From positions 4,278,001 through 4,342,000 of the forward strand of contig NC_065549.1 of NCBI RefSeq assembly GCF_022605725.1: a DNA stretch of 64,000 bases, in the 5' to 3' direction. Below the pieces are notes generated by a model, which saw only the letters and a program-made list of their open reading frames with translations, ran no database searches and was not told the DNA's origin. Positions 1-12,664 of this stretch are shown piece after piece (positions within the stretch are counted from its first letter, which is position 1; each line of letters begins with the position of its first letter). This stretch comes from Anthonomus grandis grandis (lineage: Eukaryota > Arthropoda > Insecta > Coleoptera > Curculionidae). The position numbers were made by a program, and so were the translations under genes.

Positions 1-398
1 AAGAATCAAAAATATTTAAAGTTCCATATATTGCTAATTTATTATTTATTGTTTGATATAAAGACGTGTTTCTACTCATAGGCATCTTCAAACATTCGAA
101 CAAGAATCAACTCATATTGCAAGTTTTAGTCGGATAAAATAATAAAAAAATTAACGTCATACCCATTAAAGTTATGCACTAATTTTATATTATTTAAAAA
201 TTGCAGTTTTGTGCTTAATTGTTTGTTTATATATTTTTCCAATTTCGTAATATTAAAAAACTAAATTTTTAAAACTTATTTTATTTTATTCTTTTTCCTG
301 GCTTTTCTATGTAAAATGTATCGCCTTTTATACTGAATAATTTAAAGAAAAAACTATATTGAAAGTTCAAGAGTTGTTTATATTTTGTTTTAAATATG

Positions 399-430
399 AA
401 CACATGTTTCTGCTTACAGGCATCTTCAGG
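399..430 (-). other. Hammerhead-like core motif, array A
   Basis: Read on the minus strand this contains CTGAAGA, then TGC-CTGTAA-GCA (a 3-bp stem), then GAAAC followed by ATGTGTT. This matches the CUGANGA...GAAA order of a hammerhead ribozyme with a possible short stem III. Complementary AAGAGTTG and CAACTCTT lie on either side and could form an outer stem. Activity is not shown; several sister copies have lost stem II pairing. Confidence 0.35.
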
Positions 431-479
431 AATTGAAAGCAAAACATCAACTCTTTTTGCAAACTTTCATGGAAAAAAT

Positions 480-3400
480 AATAAAAAAGGAGATGTCATG
501 TACATTAAAATTATGCACTAACTTTTAATTTTTTTTCAATAAGATGTGACAGTCCATTAATTTGTTTTATATTTCTCTTAACATCCGAAGAATATATGTT
601 TCTCTTAGTAAGCATCTTCAGGCCTTCAAAAAATTTTTTTTAATTTTGGTCCATTGATAAGTGGTTCTCAAACAATCGGATAAAATCCAAATCAGTATAA
701 AAAATTTAAAATATTAATAGGTTCCAGTAGTTCTTAAACCATTTAATAACATTCCTTTCATTGGATATTTTTTAATTAAAATTGTATCTCAGTGGTTCTC
801 AAACTAATTTAATAAGAAATGTAAGTATATCAGTGATTAAATGAAGTCTATTTGCAGGCAATTTGCGTACTTATTCATATAAAACATTTTAGCAATAAAT
901 TAGTTCCAGTGCGTCTCAAACAACTTGATACAATTCCATTAAGTATCAACATTTATTGACATTTTTAAAATTGAAATTATTTCTGTGATTCTCAAACAAG
1001 TTAGCAAACCTTAATTGCACATTTTAAAATATGAATTGAATTCTAGAGGTTCTAAAACAACCTAAATGAATTACAAGGCATGTTTTAATAAAATACCAAC
1101 TTCAGTCGAACATTTTAAGGCATAAATAAATTCCAGTGCTTTTCAAACAACTTGATAAATTTTAATTGAGCACCGTTGAAAATGCTTAGAGATAAATCGA
1201 GTTCCAGTGCTTCTAAAATAGTTTAAATCCATTTGCAGACAATTTTTTGAAATAAAATACCAATTTGTAAAATAACATAAAAGTACGCATTTATATTAAA
1301 CACTTTAGGTATATGCATAATTTCCAGTGCTTGTCAAACAAGCTGGTTTTCAACCAATTTAAATTTTTCAACAAACTTTCCTTAAGTATCAACCTTCTTA
1401 AATATAAACTGATTGCCCCAGGGGTTCTAAAACAAGTCAAATGAATTTGCAGGCAAATTTTAATGAAACACCAACTTCAGTTGAACATTTTCAGGCATTA
1501 ATAAATAAATTAATAAATTCCAGTGCTTCTCAAACAACTTAATAAGATTCCATGAAATATAAATAATTATTATAAATTTTCAAATAAAATTGCATTTCAG
1601 TAGTTAATCGATTTACAGGCATAAATGAGCTCCAGTGCTTCTAAAACAATTTTTTATAGTGCTATTAGGTACCAAACCTCAATACAAATATTTAAATGTA
1701 GATATGAGTTCCAGCGGTTCTAAAACAATTTAAGTCCATTTGCACGAATAATTAAATCCAGTGGTTCATAAACAATTTTCTATTAGGTTCCTACATAATT
1801 TAACAATTTAATTTATAAATTAATTAATTCCAGTGGTTCTAAAACAATTTAAATCTATTTTTAGACAATTTTTAATTAAATATTATTTGCATAAATGAGC
1901 TTTTTAAATTTGCAAATATATTTGGCAATTTTTAGTGGAAAAAAATAATAAAAAAACGTCGTCGTGTACACCAAAGTTATGCACAAATTTTTTGCTCTTT
2001 TTTAATAAAGAATTTAATGAGAAAATCATAATCAAAATTACAAAAAAATTGTCTTTGTTTAATACAAGGTGGATGCGTGTTTCTACTTATAGGCGTCTTC
2101 AGGTAATTGAAGAAAAAACCCACTAATAATGTTAACTTTAGTGGCAAAAAGGAACTTCAAATACATTAAAATTATGCACTAATTTCTTTTTTTTACCTTG
2201 TTTATAAAATATTTTTAATTTATGTAATATTCTCTAACCATTAATTTGTTTTATATTTTTCTTAACATCAGAAGAATATATGTTCATCTTCAGGCCTTCA
2301 TAAAACTTTTTAAATTTTGGTCCATTGATAAGTGGTTCTCAAACAACTGGATAAAATCCAAATCAGTATAAAAATTTTAAAATATCAATAAGTTCCAGTA
2401 GTTCTCAAACCATTTAATAACATTGCTTTCATTGGATAATTTTTAATAAAAACAATTGTATCTCAGTGGTTCTCAAACTAATTTAACAAGAAATGTAAGT
2501 ATATCAGTGATTAAATGAAGTCTATTTGCAGGCAATTTACGTACTTATTTATATAAAACATTTCAGGAATAAATTAGTTTCAGTGCTTCTCAAACAACTG
2601 GATACAATTCCATTAAGTATCAACATTTATTGACCATTTTAAAACTGAAATTATTCCTGTGATTCTCAAACAACTTAGCAAACTTTAATTGCACATTTTA
2701 AAATATATAAATTGAATTCTAGAGATTCTAAAACAACCTAAATGAATTTACAGGCATGGTTTAATAAAATACCAACTTCAGTCGAACATTTTGAGACATA
2801 AATAAATTCCAGTGCTTCTCAAACAACTTGATAAATTTTAATTGAGGACCGTTGAAAATGCTTAGAAATAAATCGAGTTCCAGTGCTTCTAAAATAATTT
2901 AAATCCATTTGCAGACAATTTTCTTAAATAACATATCAATTTTTAAAATGAGTACGCATTTATATTAAACACTTCAGGTATATACATAAATTCCAGTGCT
3001 TCTCAAACAAGCTGGTAAATTTTCCTCAAGTATCAACCTTCTTAAATATAAACTGATTGCCCCAGGGGTTCTAAAACAAGTCAAATGAATTTGCAGGCAA
3101 ATTTTAATGAAACACCAGCTTTAGTTGAACATTTTTAGGCATTAATAAAATCCAGAGCTTCTCAAACAACTTGATAAGATTCCAGTAAGTATCAACATTC
3201 ATTGGAAATCAAACAACTTGACTTGAACAATCTAAAATATAAATTAAATACCAGGAATTCTAAAACAACTTAAATGAATTTACAGGCATGCTTTAATAAA
3301 ACACAATAATATAAATAAATTCCAGTGCTTCTTAAACAATTTATATCAGATTGAAGAAATTTTTCATTAAAATTGTAATTAAACATTGTCAGGTATAAAT

Positions 3401-3960
3401 GAGCGGCAGTGGTTCTCAAACAACTTAATAAGATTCCATGAAATGTAAATAATTATTACAAATTTTACAATATAATTGCATTTCAGTAGTTATTCGATTT
3501 ACAGGCATAAATGAGCTCCAGTGCGTCTAAAACAATTTAAGTCCATTTGCCCGAATAATTAGTTCCAGTGGTTCATAAACAATTTTCCATTAGGTACCTA
3601 CATAATTTAACAATTTAATTTATAGATTAATTAATTCCGGTGGTTCTAAAACAATTTAAATTCATTTTTAGACAATTTTTAATTAAATATTATCTGCATA
3701 AATGAGCTTTTTAAATTTTCAAATACATTTGGCAATTTTTAGTGGAAAAAAATAATAAAAAAACGTCGTCGTGTACACTAGAGTTATGCACAATTTTTTT
3801 TGCTCTTTTTTACTAAAAAATTTAATGAGAAAATCATAATCAAAATTACAAGAAAATTGTCTTTGTTTAATACAAGGAGAATGCGTGTTTCTACTTGTAG
3901 GAGTCTTCAGGGAATTAAAGAAAAAAACACTATTAATGCCAACTTTAGTGGCGAAAAGGG
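480..3960. repeat. Array A: direct segmental duplication, two copies of about 1.7-1.8 kb
   Basis: About 480-2160 recurs as about 2160-3960. For example 'tccattgata' followed by 'agtggttctcaaac' lies near 650 and again at 2321 (offset about 1.67 kb), and the 'acgtcgtcgtgtac' block lies near 1955 and 3762 (offset about 1.8 kb). The change of offset reflects internal indels. A smaller duplication pairs 4045-4180 with 4780-4900. Confidence 0.8.
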
Positions 3961-4047
3961 ACGTCATATACATTAAAATTATGCACCAATTTCTTTTTTT
4001 GCCTGATTGTAAAATTCTATTAATTTATTTAATATTCTTTAACCTCT

Positions 4048-4079
4048 GACACATGTTTCTTCTGATAGGCGTCTTCAGG
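4048..4079 (-). other. Hammerhead-like core motif with a GTC triplet, array A
   Basis: On the minus strand the order is CTGAAGA, a 12-nt segment, GAAA, CATGT, then GTC. The GAAACATGTGTC part can fold as a 3-bp stem III ending at a canonical GUC cleavage triplet. Stem II here is poorly paired (C opposite A at its base), so this may be a decayed copy. A near-identical copy lies at 4781-4811. Confidence 0.35.
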
Positions 4080-4899
4080 CAACCAAAAAAACTTCTATTG
4101 TATCGTAACAAAATTAAAACAGGGGTATCAAGTACAATAAAGTTATGCATTAATTACTTGTTTTTTTCACCTGTTTTCTGACACTATGACAATGTTTATT
4201 AAAATTTTTCTTGAATATTGTCAGTTATAAGTGACTCATCAGTGGTTTTCAAACAACTTTACACAGTTCTAATAGGTCCTATAATTGAATTAAAATATTT
4301 AAATGTAAATCGATTCTCAGGGGTTTTAAAAACAATTTAAGAATTTATTTGGACGAATAATTGATTTATAAATAACTTTGCATAAAGTACTTAATAATAT
4401 TTTTTATAAATTAAATTATTCGGGTGGTCCTATAACAATTTAAATCCGTTACTAGCCAATTTTTAATTAAATATTAACTGTATAAATGAGCTTTTCTAAT
4501 TTTTTGCTTTATTTTAATAAAGAATTTAATAAGAAAATCATATTCAAAATTTCGAATATTTTATACAAGTAGGACGCGTGTTTTTACTTATAACTGTCTC
4601 CATGCATTTGAAGAAAAAAACCACTATTAATGCAAGCTTTAGTGGAAGAAATTATAAAAAAAAGTACGTCATGTACAATAAAGTTATGCACTAATTTCCT
4701 AATTTTTTTATGGAGAATTTATTGAAAAACCCTATTAAAGATGTAAATTCCATCAATTTATTTAATATTTTTTAATATCAGACACATGTTTCTCCTTATA
4801 GGCGTCTTCAAGCAAACAAAAAACTTCTATTGTATTGTAACAAAATTAGAACAGGGGTATCACGTACAATAAAGTTATGCATTAATTACTTGTTTTTTT

Positions 4900-5840
4900 T
4901 ATTTTCAGACAATCAACGAACTATATTCTATATTTATTCTTTCAAATAATATAGCAGGTATATCATGTTACTTAGTCACACCAGAAATAATTGTTTATTT
5001 ACCGAAAATTAACACCTTCATCGCATATAACGGACCATTCTGAATGATTTAACATGTTTTTACCATTAACCCGACAAACGAACACAATAGAATTCTTTAA
5101 TTGCGAAAATTTGATGATCGCGTGGGATCGCACGATATATTCTAACCATTAACTCAATTTACATCAATTTTATTTATATCTTGAGTAATGGAATATTTTT
5201 TCCTATCATCCTGTATATAAAATCTCGTCTTGTAACAAGGACAACGTTGCACTTAACTGAAAATGATTATATTAAGAAAATAGATGTTTACGCAGAACTT
5301 AACGACTAATTAGTGTTGTTTATGGCGCAAAAGGAATTTATGTGATATAAACTTTATGTTTCTCGTCAGACATTAAAAATCTCTTTATATTAAACTCTCT
5401 CGAATTTGATGGATTGGTGTCTAAAAAGTCTCTTTGTATATGGCGAGGGTTTTTAATTAAAATGTCATTGAGAAAATTTAATAAGTTATTTACAGGGTGG
5501 TTCACCCTAAGTTGTTCGACGAAAACCTAATCGTTATTTTGGCCTAATGCCAGGTAATTAAACGTTCTTAAATAAATTGCCGCGATTAATATAAAAAACG
5601 TAGCCGCGTTTGGCGGGCTTCCAGTTTATGCACTTTTCGCTTTATGATTGTTATTAATTCGCGCATTTCGCCTGCGATTTGTTTATGCAACATTGTTGTC
5701 TTTACTGTGATTATTTTTTGATTTATCGTCGGTTTTTATCTCGTTTTATTTCGGTTTCACAGATTAAATGAATCATCATCTCGACAATTATTATGACGAT
5801 TTTTGGATGTGAAATTTGATTTTTTAGAATGATTTAAATA
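4900..5840. other. Repeat-poor island, no gene seen
   Basis: Array words disappear and GC/CpG rises locally, for instance around 5095-5135 and 5570-5660. No open frame of useful length is present. A 'tacagggtgg' word at 5491-5500 resembles the termini of several DNA transposons in this window, but I saw no partner end. Possibly unique intronic or regulatory sequence. Confidence 0.5.
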
Positions 5841-8800
5841 AATTAATAATTTTTGCATGAAAACCTTAAGCTTCTTTTTTTAACGTGTGAAAATCAATTT
5901 TTTTCAAAAACTATTCATTTTAGTTTTGAAATTTTCGAAAAAAATCTTGAGGAGAATGAAAGGAGTTACAACCCATTTTTTATAGCACTAAATCTGAGTA
6001 ATACTTTTGTTCCTTTGCAATTTTAAGTTTCTTCTCAGCCTTTGCATCATTTTTTGGACTTTTTCCAGTTTCCTATGAATGAAGTTGATATCTCTAATAA
6101 TTGTGCCTCTACAACAGTCAATCGAGATATTTCAAGCTAGTTTTTTTCTGGATTCTCTGAATATTTATTGTGGTCCTCGACTTCTAAAGTCTCTTATTAT
6201 TTTTTTCCAGGTATAGGTTATTAGAGGCGTTTAAAGAATTGTCCAGAGATTTGTGACGCAATTCGTTTTGGATTCCTTTAACACTTTTTCTATTTCTGGA
6301 CATCTTTAGTCCAGGCATTAGGATCAAGTTTCTTCCAGGCCTTTGCAGACCATTTATTCTGGATTTTTTCAGGCAGGTCAGACAGCCTGTTTTTTTTTCA
6401 GGATTCTTTGAACACTTATTGTGATCCTGGACATTTAAAGCCTCTTATAAATTTTTTCCTGGTTTTTAAAGTATTTTTTTTAATTGTATTTTAACTCAGG
6501 CATTCCTTTATGTCTTGACGGTCTTCTTTTCTGGTTTCTTTGAACACTTTTCTTTGAAGTAATTCCCTAACTTTTGGCAGGCAATTGAGGTCATTTTTCC
6601 ATTCCATATTCAAGAATTGTAGGTTTTTACTAACTCGATATATTCCAGGCATTCGGAGTTATTGTTTTATTTTATGCCAATCATTGGAAGATGACTTTTC
6701 TGGATTTTTTAGGCATTTTTGTTTACCTGTTTATTAACTGATTATGTTCTATTTTTATGTAACACAATCTGTGCAATAATCTTGCTTCTTGGCAATTTTT
6801 TTGATATCACCAATAAAAGTGAAGATATTTGAAGAAATAACTAAGGATAGTCGATATTAAGTGTTTTTAGGCAAAATATTAAAAAACTCACTAAATTGAT
6901 GAAAAAAATTTGGAAATAATTTTTAAATAAAACCAATAAAAATGAAGATTTTTGAAAAAAATACTGAGAATAGTGAGAATTAAGTGCTTTGAGGCCAAAT
7001 ATCAGAAAAAAAGCACCGGGTTTATGAAAAAAATAATAGAAATCATTTTTATAGATTTTACTTTAAACAATAATTTTGCTCCGTTGCTATTTTTTGATAG
7101 AAGCAATAAAAGTAAAAATGCTTGAAGAAATAACTAAGGTTACTTAGATATTAAGTGCTTTTAGACTAAATATTAAAAAAACCACTAAATGTATGAAAAA
7201 AAATTGGAAACCATTTTTATAGAACAGAATCCCAGCAATAATTCTACTTTATTGCTATTTTTTTGAAGTGCTTTGAGGTTAAATATCTAAAAAACCACTG
7301 GTTTTATTAAAAAAATTTTTGAAATCATTTTTATAGAATTTAATCGGAGCAATAATTTTGCTCTTTTGATATTTTTTGAGAGAACCAATAAAAATGGAGA
7401 TATTTGAAAAAACACTTAAGGATAGTGGTTATTAAGTGCCTTGAGTTCAAATACCTAAAAAACCACTGGCTTTATGAAAAAAAATGTTAGAGATAATTAT
7501 TGTCGAACAGAATTTAAGAAATAATTTTGCTTGTTTGCCATTTTTTTAAAGAACCAATAAAAGTGAATATATTTGAAGAAATAATTAAGGATAGTTGGTG
7601 TATCTAAACGAATATCTGTGATTAATTTTTGATTTATCGTCGGTTTTTATCTCGTTTTGTTTCAGTTTTAAGGGACTGAATCTGGACATTATCTCAACAA
7701 ATATGACGATTCTTGAATGTGATACAGGAATTTTTTTTTTTGAATAATTTAAAGAAATTAATGATTTTTGCGCATGAAAATCTTAAGCTTTTTTTCACGA
7801 GTTAAAATCCATTTTTTTTCAAAAACTATTCAGTTCAGTTCTGAAATTTTCGGAAAATTTTTAAGGAGAATAAAAGGAGTTACAACCCATTTTTTATAGC
7901 ACCAAATCTGAGTAAAACTTTTGTTTCTTTGCAATTTGAAGTTTTCTCTCGGCTTTTGCATAATTTTTTGGACTTTTTCCAGTTTTTCTTAGGGGAAGGT
8001 TAGACTCAACTGCAAATTAAAATGTCTCAAAAACTAATATAATTAGGAAAGTAAAATAAAAATTGCATTAAAGGTATAGTAGTGGGCTTCAGATTTTATC
8101 CTATGAATGAAGTTGATATCTCTAATAATTGTGCCTCTACAACAGTCAATCGAGATATTTCAAGCTAGTTTTTTTCTAGATTCTCTGAATATTTATTGTG
8201 GTCCTCGACTTCTAAAGTCTCTTATTATTTTTTTCCAGGTACTTAGAGGCGTTTGAAGATTCGTCCAGACATTTGTAAAGCAATTCTTTTTGGATTACTT
8301 TAACACTTTTTCTATTTCTGGACATCTTTAGTCCAGGCATTAGGATCAAGTTTTTTCCAGGCTTTTGCAGACCATTTATTCTAGACTTTTTCAGGCAGGT
8401 CAGACAGCCTGTTTTTTTTCCAGGATTCTTTGCACTTATTGTAATCCTGGACATTTAAAGCCTTTTATAAATTTTTTCCTGATTTTTAGAGTCATCTTTT
8501 CTATTGTATTTTAGGCATTCCTTTATGTCTTGACGGTCTTCTTTTCTGGTTTCTTTGAACACTTTTCTTTGAAGTAATTCCTTAAATTTTGGCAGGCAAT
8601 TGAGGTCATTTTTCCATTCCATATTCAGGAATTTTAGGTTTTTTCTAACTCGATATATTCCAGGCATTCGGAGTTATTGTTTTATTTTATTCCAGTCATT
8701 TGAACATGAATTTTCTGGATTTTTTAGACATTTTTGTTCACCTGTTTATTAAATGTCAATTTTTTTTGTTATAACCAATAAAAGTGAAGATATTTGAAGA

Positions 8801-10400
8801 AATAACTAAGGAAAGTGAATATTAAGTATTTTTAGGCTAAATATTAAAAAAACTAACTAAATTGATGAAAAAAATTTGGAAATAATTTTTTTAGAGCAGA
8901 ATATTTTTTGATAAAACCAATAAAAATGAAGATTTTTGAAAAAAATACTAGGGATAGTGAGAATTAAGTGCTTTGAGGCCAAATATCAGAAAAAAAACAC
9001 CGGGTTTATGAAAAAAATAATAGAAATCATTTTTATAGAATTTACTTTGAACAATAATTTTGCTCCGTTGCTATTTTTTGATAGAAGCAATAAAAGTAAA
9101 GATGCTTGAAGAAATAACTAAGGTTACTTAGATATTAAGTGCTTTTAGACTAAATATTAAAAAAATCACTAAATGTATGAAAAAAAATTGGAAACCATTT
9201 TTATAGAACAGAATCCCAGCAATAATTCTACTTTATTGCTATTTTTTTGAAGTGCTTTGAGGTTAAATATCTAAAAAACCACTGGTTTTATTAAAAAAAT
9301 TTTTGAAATCATTTTTATAGAATTTAATCGGAGCAATAATTTTGCTCCTTTAATATTTTTTGAGAAAACCAATAAAAATGGAGATATTTGAAAAAACACC
9401 TAAGGATAGTGGTTATTAAGTGCCTTGAGTTCAAATATGTAAAAAACCATTGGCTTTATGAAAAAAATTGTTAGAGATAGTTATTGTCGAACAGAATTTA
9501 AGAAATAATTTTGCTTGTTTGCCATTTTTTTAGAGAAACAATAAAAGTGAATATATTTGAAGAAATAATTAAGGATAGTAGGTGTATCTAAACGAATATC
9601 TGTGATTATTTTTTAATTTATCGTTGGTTTTTATCTCGTTTTATTTCAGTTTTACGGGCTGAATCTGGACATCATCTCAACAAATATGACGATTTTTGAA
9701 TGTGATACAGGAATTTTTTTTTTTTAATAATTTAAAGAAATTAATGATTTTTGCGCATGAAAATCTTAAGCTTTTTTTCACGAGTTAAAATCCATTTTTT
9801 TTCAAAAACTATTCAGTTTAGTTCCGAAATTTTCGGAAAATTTTTAAGGAGAATAAAAGAAGTTACAACCCATTTTTTATAGCACCAAATTTGAGTAAAA
9901 CTTTTGTTTCTTGGCAATTTTAAGTTTCCTCTCGGCTTTTGCATAATTTTTTGGACTTTTTCCAGTTTTTCTTAGGGGAAGGTTAGACTCAACTGCAAAT
10001 TAAAATGTCTCAAAAACTAATATAATTAGGAAAGTGAAATAAAAATTGCATTAAAGGTATAGTGGTGGGCTTCAGATTTTATCCTATGAATGAAGTTTAT
10101 ATCTCTAATAATTGTGACTCTACAACAGTCAGTCGAGATATTTCAAGCTAGTTTGTTCTGGATTCTCTGAATATTTATTGTGGTCCTCGACTTCTAAAGT
10201 ATCTTAATATTTTTTTCCAGGTACTTAGAGGCGTTTGAACAATTGTCCAGACATTTGTGAAGCACTTCTTTTTGGATTCCTTTAACACTTTTTCTAATTC
10301 TGGACATCTTTAGTCCAGACATTAGGATCAAATTTTTTCCAGGCTTTTGCAGATCAGTTGTTCTAGACTTTTTTCAGGCAGGTCAGACAGATTATTTTAG
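5840..10400. repeat. Array B: three tandem copies of a unit of about 1.9-2.0 kb
   Basis: The same order of words is repeated three times: the 'ggagttacaacccattttt' block lies near 5961, 7875 and 9858 (spacings about 1.91 and 1.98 kb). Each unit has a left part derived from a 'tttctggattctttgaacac' motif and a right part made of smaller 150-170-bp monomers. Copies two and three share about 115 bp (about 7985-8099 and 9967-10082) missing from copy one at about 6070, so they are closest relatives. The third copy breaks off near 10400. The minus-strand frames at 8212-8667 are repeat DNA, not genes. Confidence 0.88.
6800..7610. repeat. Array B inner monomers (about 150-170 bp)
   Basis: The unit reads roughly: aaccaataaaagtgaagat, then 'gaagaaataactaagga', then 'tattaagtg', then a poly-A-rich 'aaaaccactaaatttatgaa' stretch and 'ggaaatcatttttatagaa'. 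Copies start near 6810, 6935, 7105, 7385 and 7552, and again in the next big unit near 8772, 8921, 9086, 9367 and 9538. The same monomer occurs outside array B in both orientations. Confidence 0.75.
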
Positions 10401-11575
10401 CAAAAAAAAAAAATAAAATGCCTGGAATAAAAACAAAAAGTACTTTTAAAAAATTGAAAAAACATAGAAAAATTACCGCAAAAACCAATTTCATTCTGAA
10501 GACATGTTTTGGGATTCAGAAAAAGTGGTTTTAGGCCAAATATTAAAAAAAATTATTGGAACATCATTTTACTGCAAATTATATCAATATTGCATTATAC
10601 CAAAAAAAACTTAATGAAATACACCTCAATGGTGGTTCTGGTATGGTTTATTAATGGCACCACGAAAAAACTCCCATTGATAAACACCATGGTGGTGTCG
10701 TACCACATCCCGCTGATCATCCCCCGTGGCGATAAAACGGCGCACCTCGTTTTATAAATTCAATTATTCAAATCCGGCCTGTGTATCATCCGGGACAAAA
10801 CAAATATTCAAATGGCACAATAAATACTTGGTGACAATATTAAAATGGAACGGGGCATTAATACGAAAGTAATAATATTACGGAGGCGCCCCGCGGTACC
10901 GAAATGATAAATCAATTCCCAACATCGCAGTACTAATAGTGTCCTCGGCGTCCCGCCGTTCCGACTGCATTATTTATGATAAATTTATAAATCCTCTCTC
11001 GAATGTATCTCTCTGAATGCCTTTGCACACCCTTGATATTGCTGCTCCTCATTTCCGATTCGGTTTAATGCACCGAAGATCGATTTAAAAGGTTGAAGGG
11101 ACTATAATAAAATGATGTCAGAAAAACACAATTTCCGAATGAAAGCGATGGGGCAAGTTCAGTTTCCAAGTCAAGAATAAATTTTTGTTTCGATATACCA
11201 GCTTATTGATAATTTTTTTTTATAGATAGTTGAACTTATTGTAGGCAAAAAAAATTTCAATTTTTAACACAAGTTTCGCCAACTTTATCGTCATCTTCAT
11301 GGAAAGATTTAAATGTTTCTCAGTGTGTGTACAAAACAGCTGTAACTTGAGAACTTGAAATGGACCGTAGTGTTCAAAGAAATTGTAGTCCGGTTAAACA
11401 ATTTTAGTACTAAAGGTAGTCGAGTTATTTATCGAAAACGGTGGTTTCAATATTTAAATATTCCAGGCAGTTGAGCCTGCTCATTTAATTTTGTTCAGGT
11501 AGTAAAGTGGTAATTGAAGATCGATATTATCTTTATAGATTCTAAGTTTATAATAAATATTATTTATATTCTTTG
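10400..11575. other. Repeat-poor island with CpG-rich core, no gene seen
   Basis: After a short A-rich stretch, 10620-11100 is clearly richer in C, G and CpG than its surroundings and has no array words. An 82-codon plus-strand frame at 10509-10757 shows no domain and I do not call it a gene. This could be a conserved noncoding element; that is inference from composition only. Confidence 0.45.
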
Positions 11576-11579
11576 CAAA

Positions 11580-12110
11580 ATGGCAGTGCTCGTCGGAACT
11601 GTGGAGTAGAAATAAAACACTATTAGTTTAGTGCGACGTTTCGCCGGTTTAATTCAAACTTCTTCAGGCACCGAAATAGATTTCACATAATAAAATAGGG
11701 CAAGAATTACAGCATCTGTTCAAATGTAAATACAAAAAAGATAACGAAGTTAAAAGGATTAGAAAGTTAATAAATTAAAACAATTTAACAAAACGCACTC
11801 TTGCTTGGTATTAACCGCAAACTGATAAAAGAGAATATCCATATCTACGCGATGGTCACAGCTATGCGGTAGTCAAAAACAAGTAAGGTAAAAAAAAACA
11901 CGGATCCCGGATTTGAGGAGACGAAACTTACAATAATAATTAATAATGCTCAAAAAATGTCTAATACATGATTGAAGCACAATTTGTGATAAACCGTTGA
12001 ATTCGGAATTAAAAGTAGTTAATATTTGACATCGGAAAACGTTGATGATGATGGCCCGAATACGAAACGTCGGATCTAAAATTTAATAACGGTATATTAA
12101 AAAGGGAAAC
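11580..12110. mobile_element. Noncoding element with Penelope-type hammerhead-like motifs at both ends
   Basis: At the left, minus strand 11635-11668 reads CTGAAGA, a hairpin with GTTT/AAAC arms, then CGAAACGTCG. At the right, plus strand 12042-12073 reads TGATGATGGCCC followed by CGAAACGTCGG. CUGANGA...CGAAAC is the hammerhead core described for the terminal repeats of Penelope-like retroelements. The two are in opposite orientation about 400 bp apart. No reverse transcriptase or GIY-YIG frame lies between them, so this would be a non-autonomous or relic copy. The assignment rests on the motifs alone. Confidence 0.4.
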
Positions 12111-12469
12111 AAGTGGCTATGAGAAAGTGCTATTTATTTTCTAAAAACCTTTTGTAATAAACTCAGCAGAAAATATATTTTTTTTTCGACAAATCGTTTT
12201 TTTTTCGGATATCTCCGGTACTATTTACTCTAATGAAGTGATTTTTTGCAATTTTTATGTAAGTACGTGGCATCATTAGATCAGAGATGTTACAAGCAAA
12301 CAAACTGCCCATAGTTTCACGGCATGCTATTTCTAGCCTTTGAATGTTCTAAGTTCGAGGTAGGAAAAAAATGTAATTATTTAATTTATATTGTTCATTA
12401 GACGTTTTTCAACTATTTTAATTCTATTTTAATTATCGAAGTCCATAAGTCAAAGAAAAAATCACTGGT

Positions 12470-12660
12470 TTGGTCAGTGATGGATCTCCGATTTTATTGG
12501 TTGTTCTTTAAAAAAAATGGCAAAGGAGCAAAATTATTATTCAGATTCTAATTTACAAAAATAAGTTCTGACAATTTTTTCGTAAATACAGTGGCTTTCT
12601 AGATAATTGGCTTAAAATCTCGTAACACCCACTATCCTTAAATATTTCTTCACTTTTATT
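12470..12660 (-). repeat. Inverted copy of the array B monomer
   Basis: The reverse complement carries the array B words (ccaataaaa..., 'aaggatagtgggtgttacgag', 'atttacgaaaaaattgt'). It lies next to the reverse transcriptase relic. Confidence 0.55.
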
Positions 12661-12664
12661 CTTT

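Larger units (their letters stand above)
1..4900. repeat. Array A: degenerate tandem repeats
   Basis: The stretch is built from many diverged copies of a short AT-rich unit whose best-kept part reads ttccagtgcttctcaaacaa, followed by a variable segment containing taatttgcaggcaaatttt-like words. Around these sit larger blocks with 'aagttatgcactaattt' and a 'gtttct...ataggcgtcttcag' core. No reading frame of note is present; the short ORFs near 1935 and 3719 (minus) fall in duplicated array DNA and have no recognisable domain. It ends where repeat words stop, near 4900. Confidence 0.85.

Noticed and set aside
8212..8667. Two adjoining minus-strand frames (80 and 70 codons) rich in Lys and Arg
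   Set aside because: They lie in array B, and the corresponding stretches of the other two units are broken by stops and indels. There is no domain and no selection signature.
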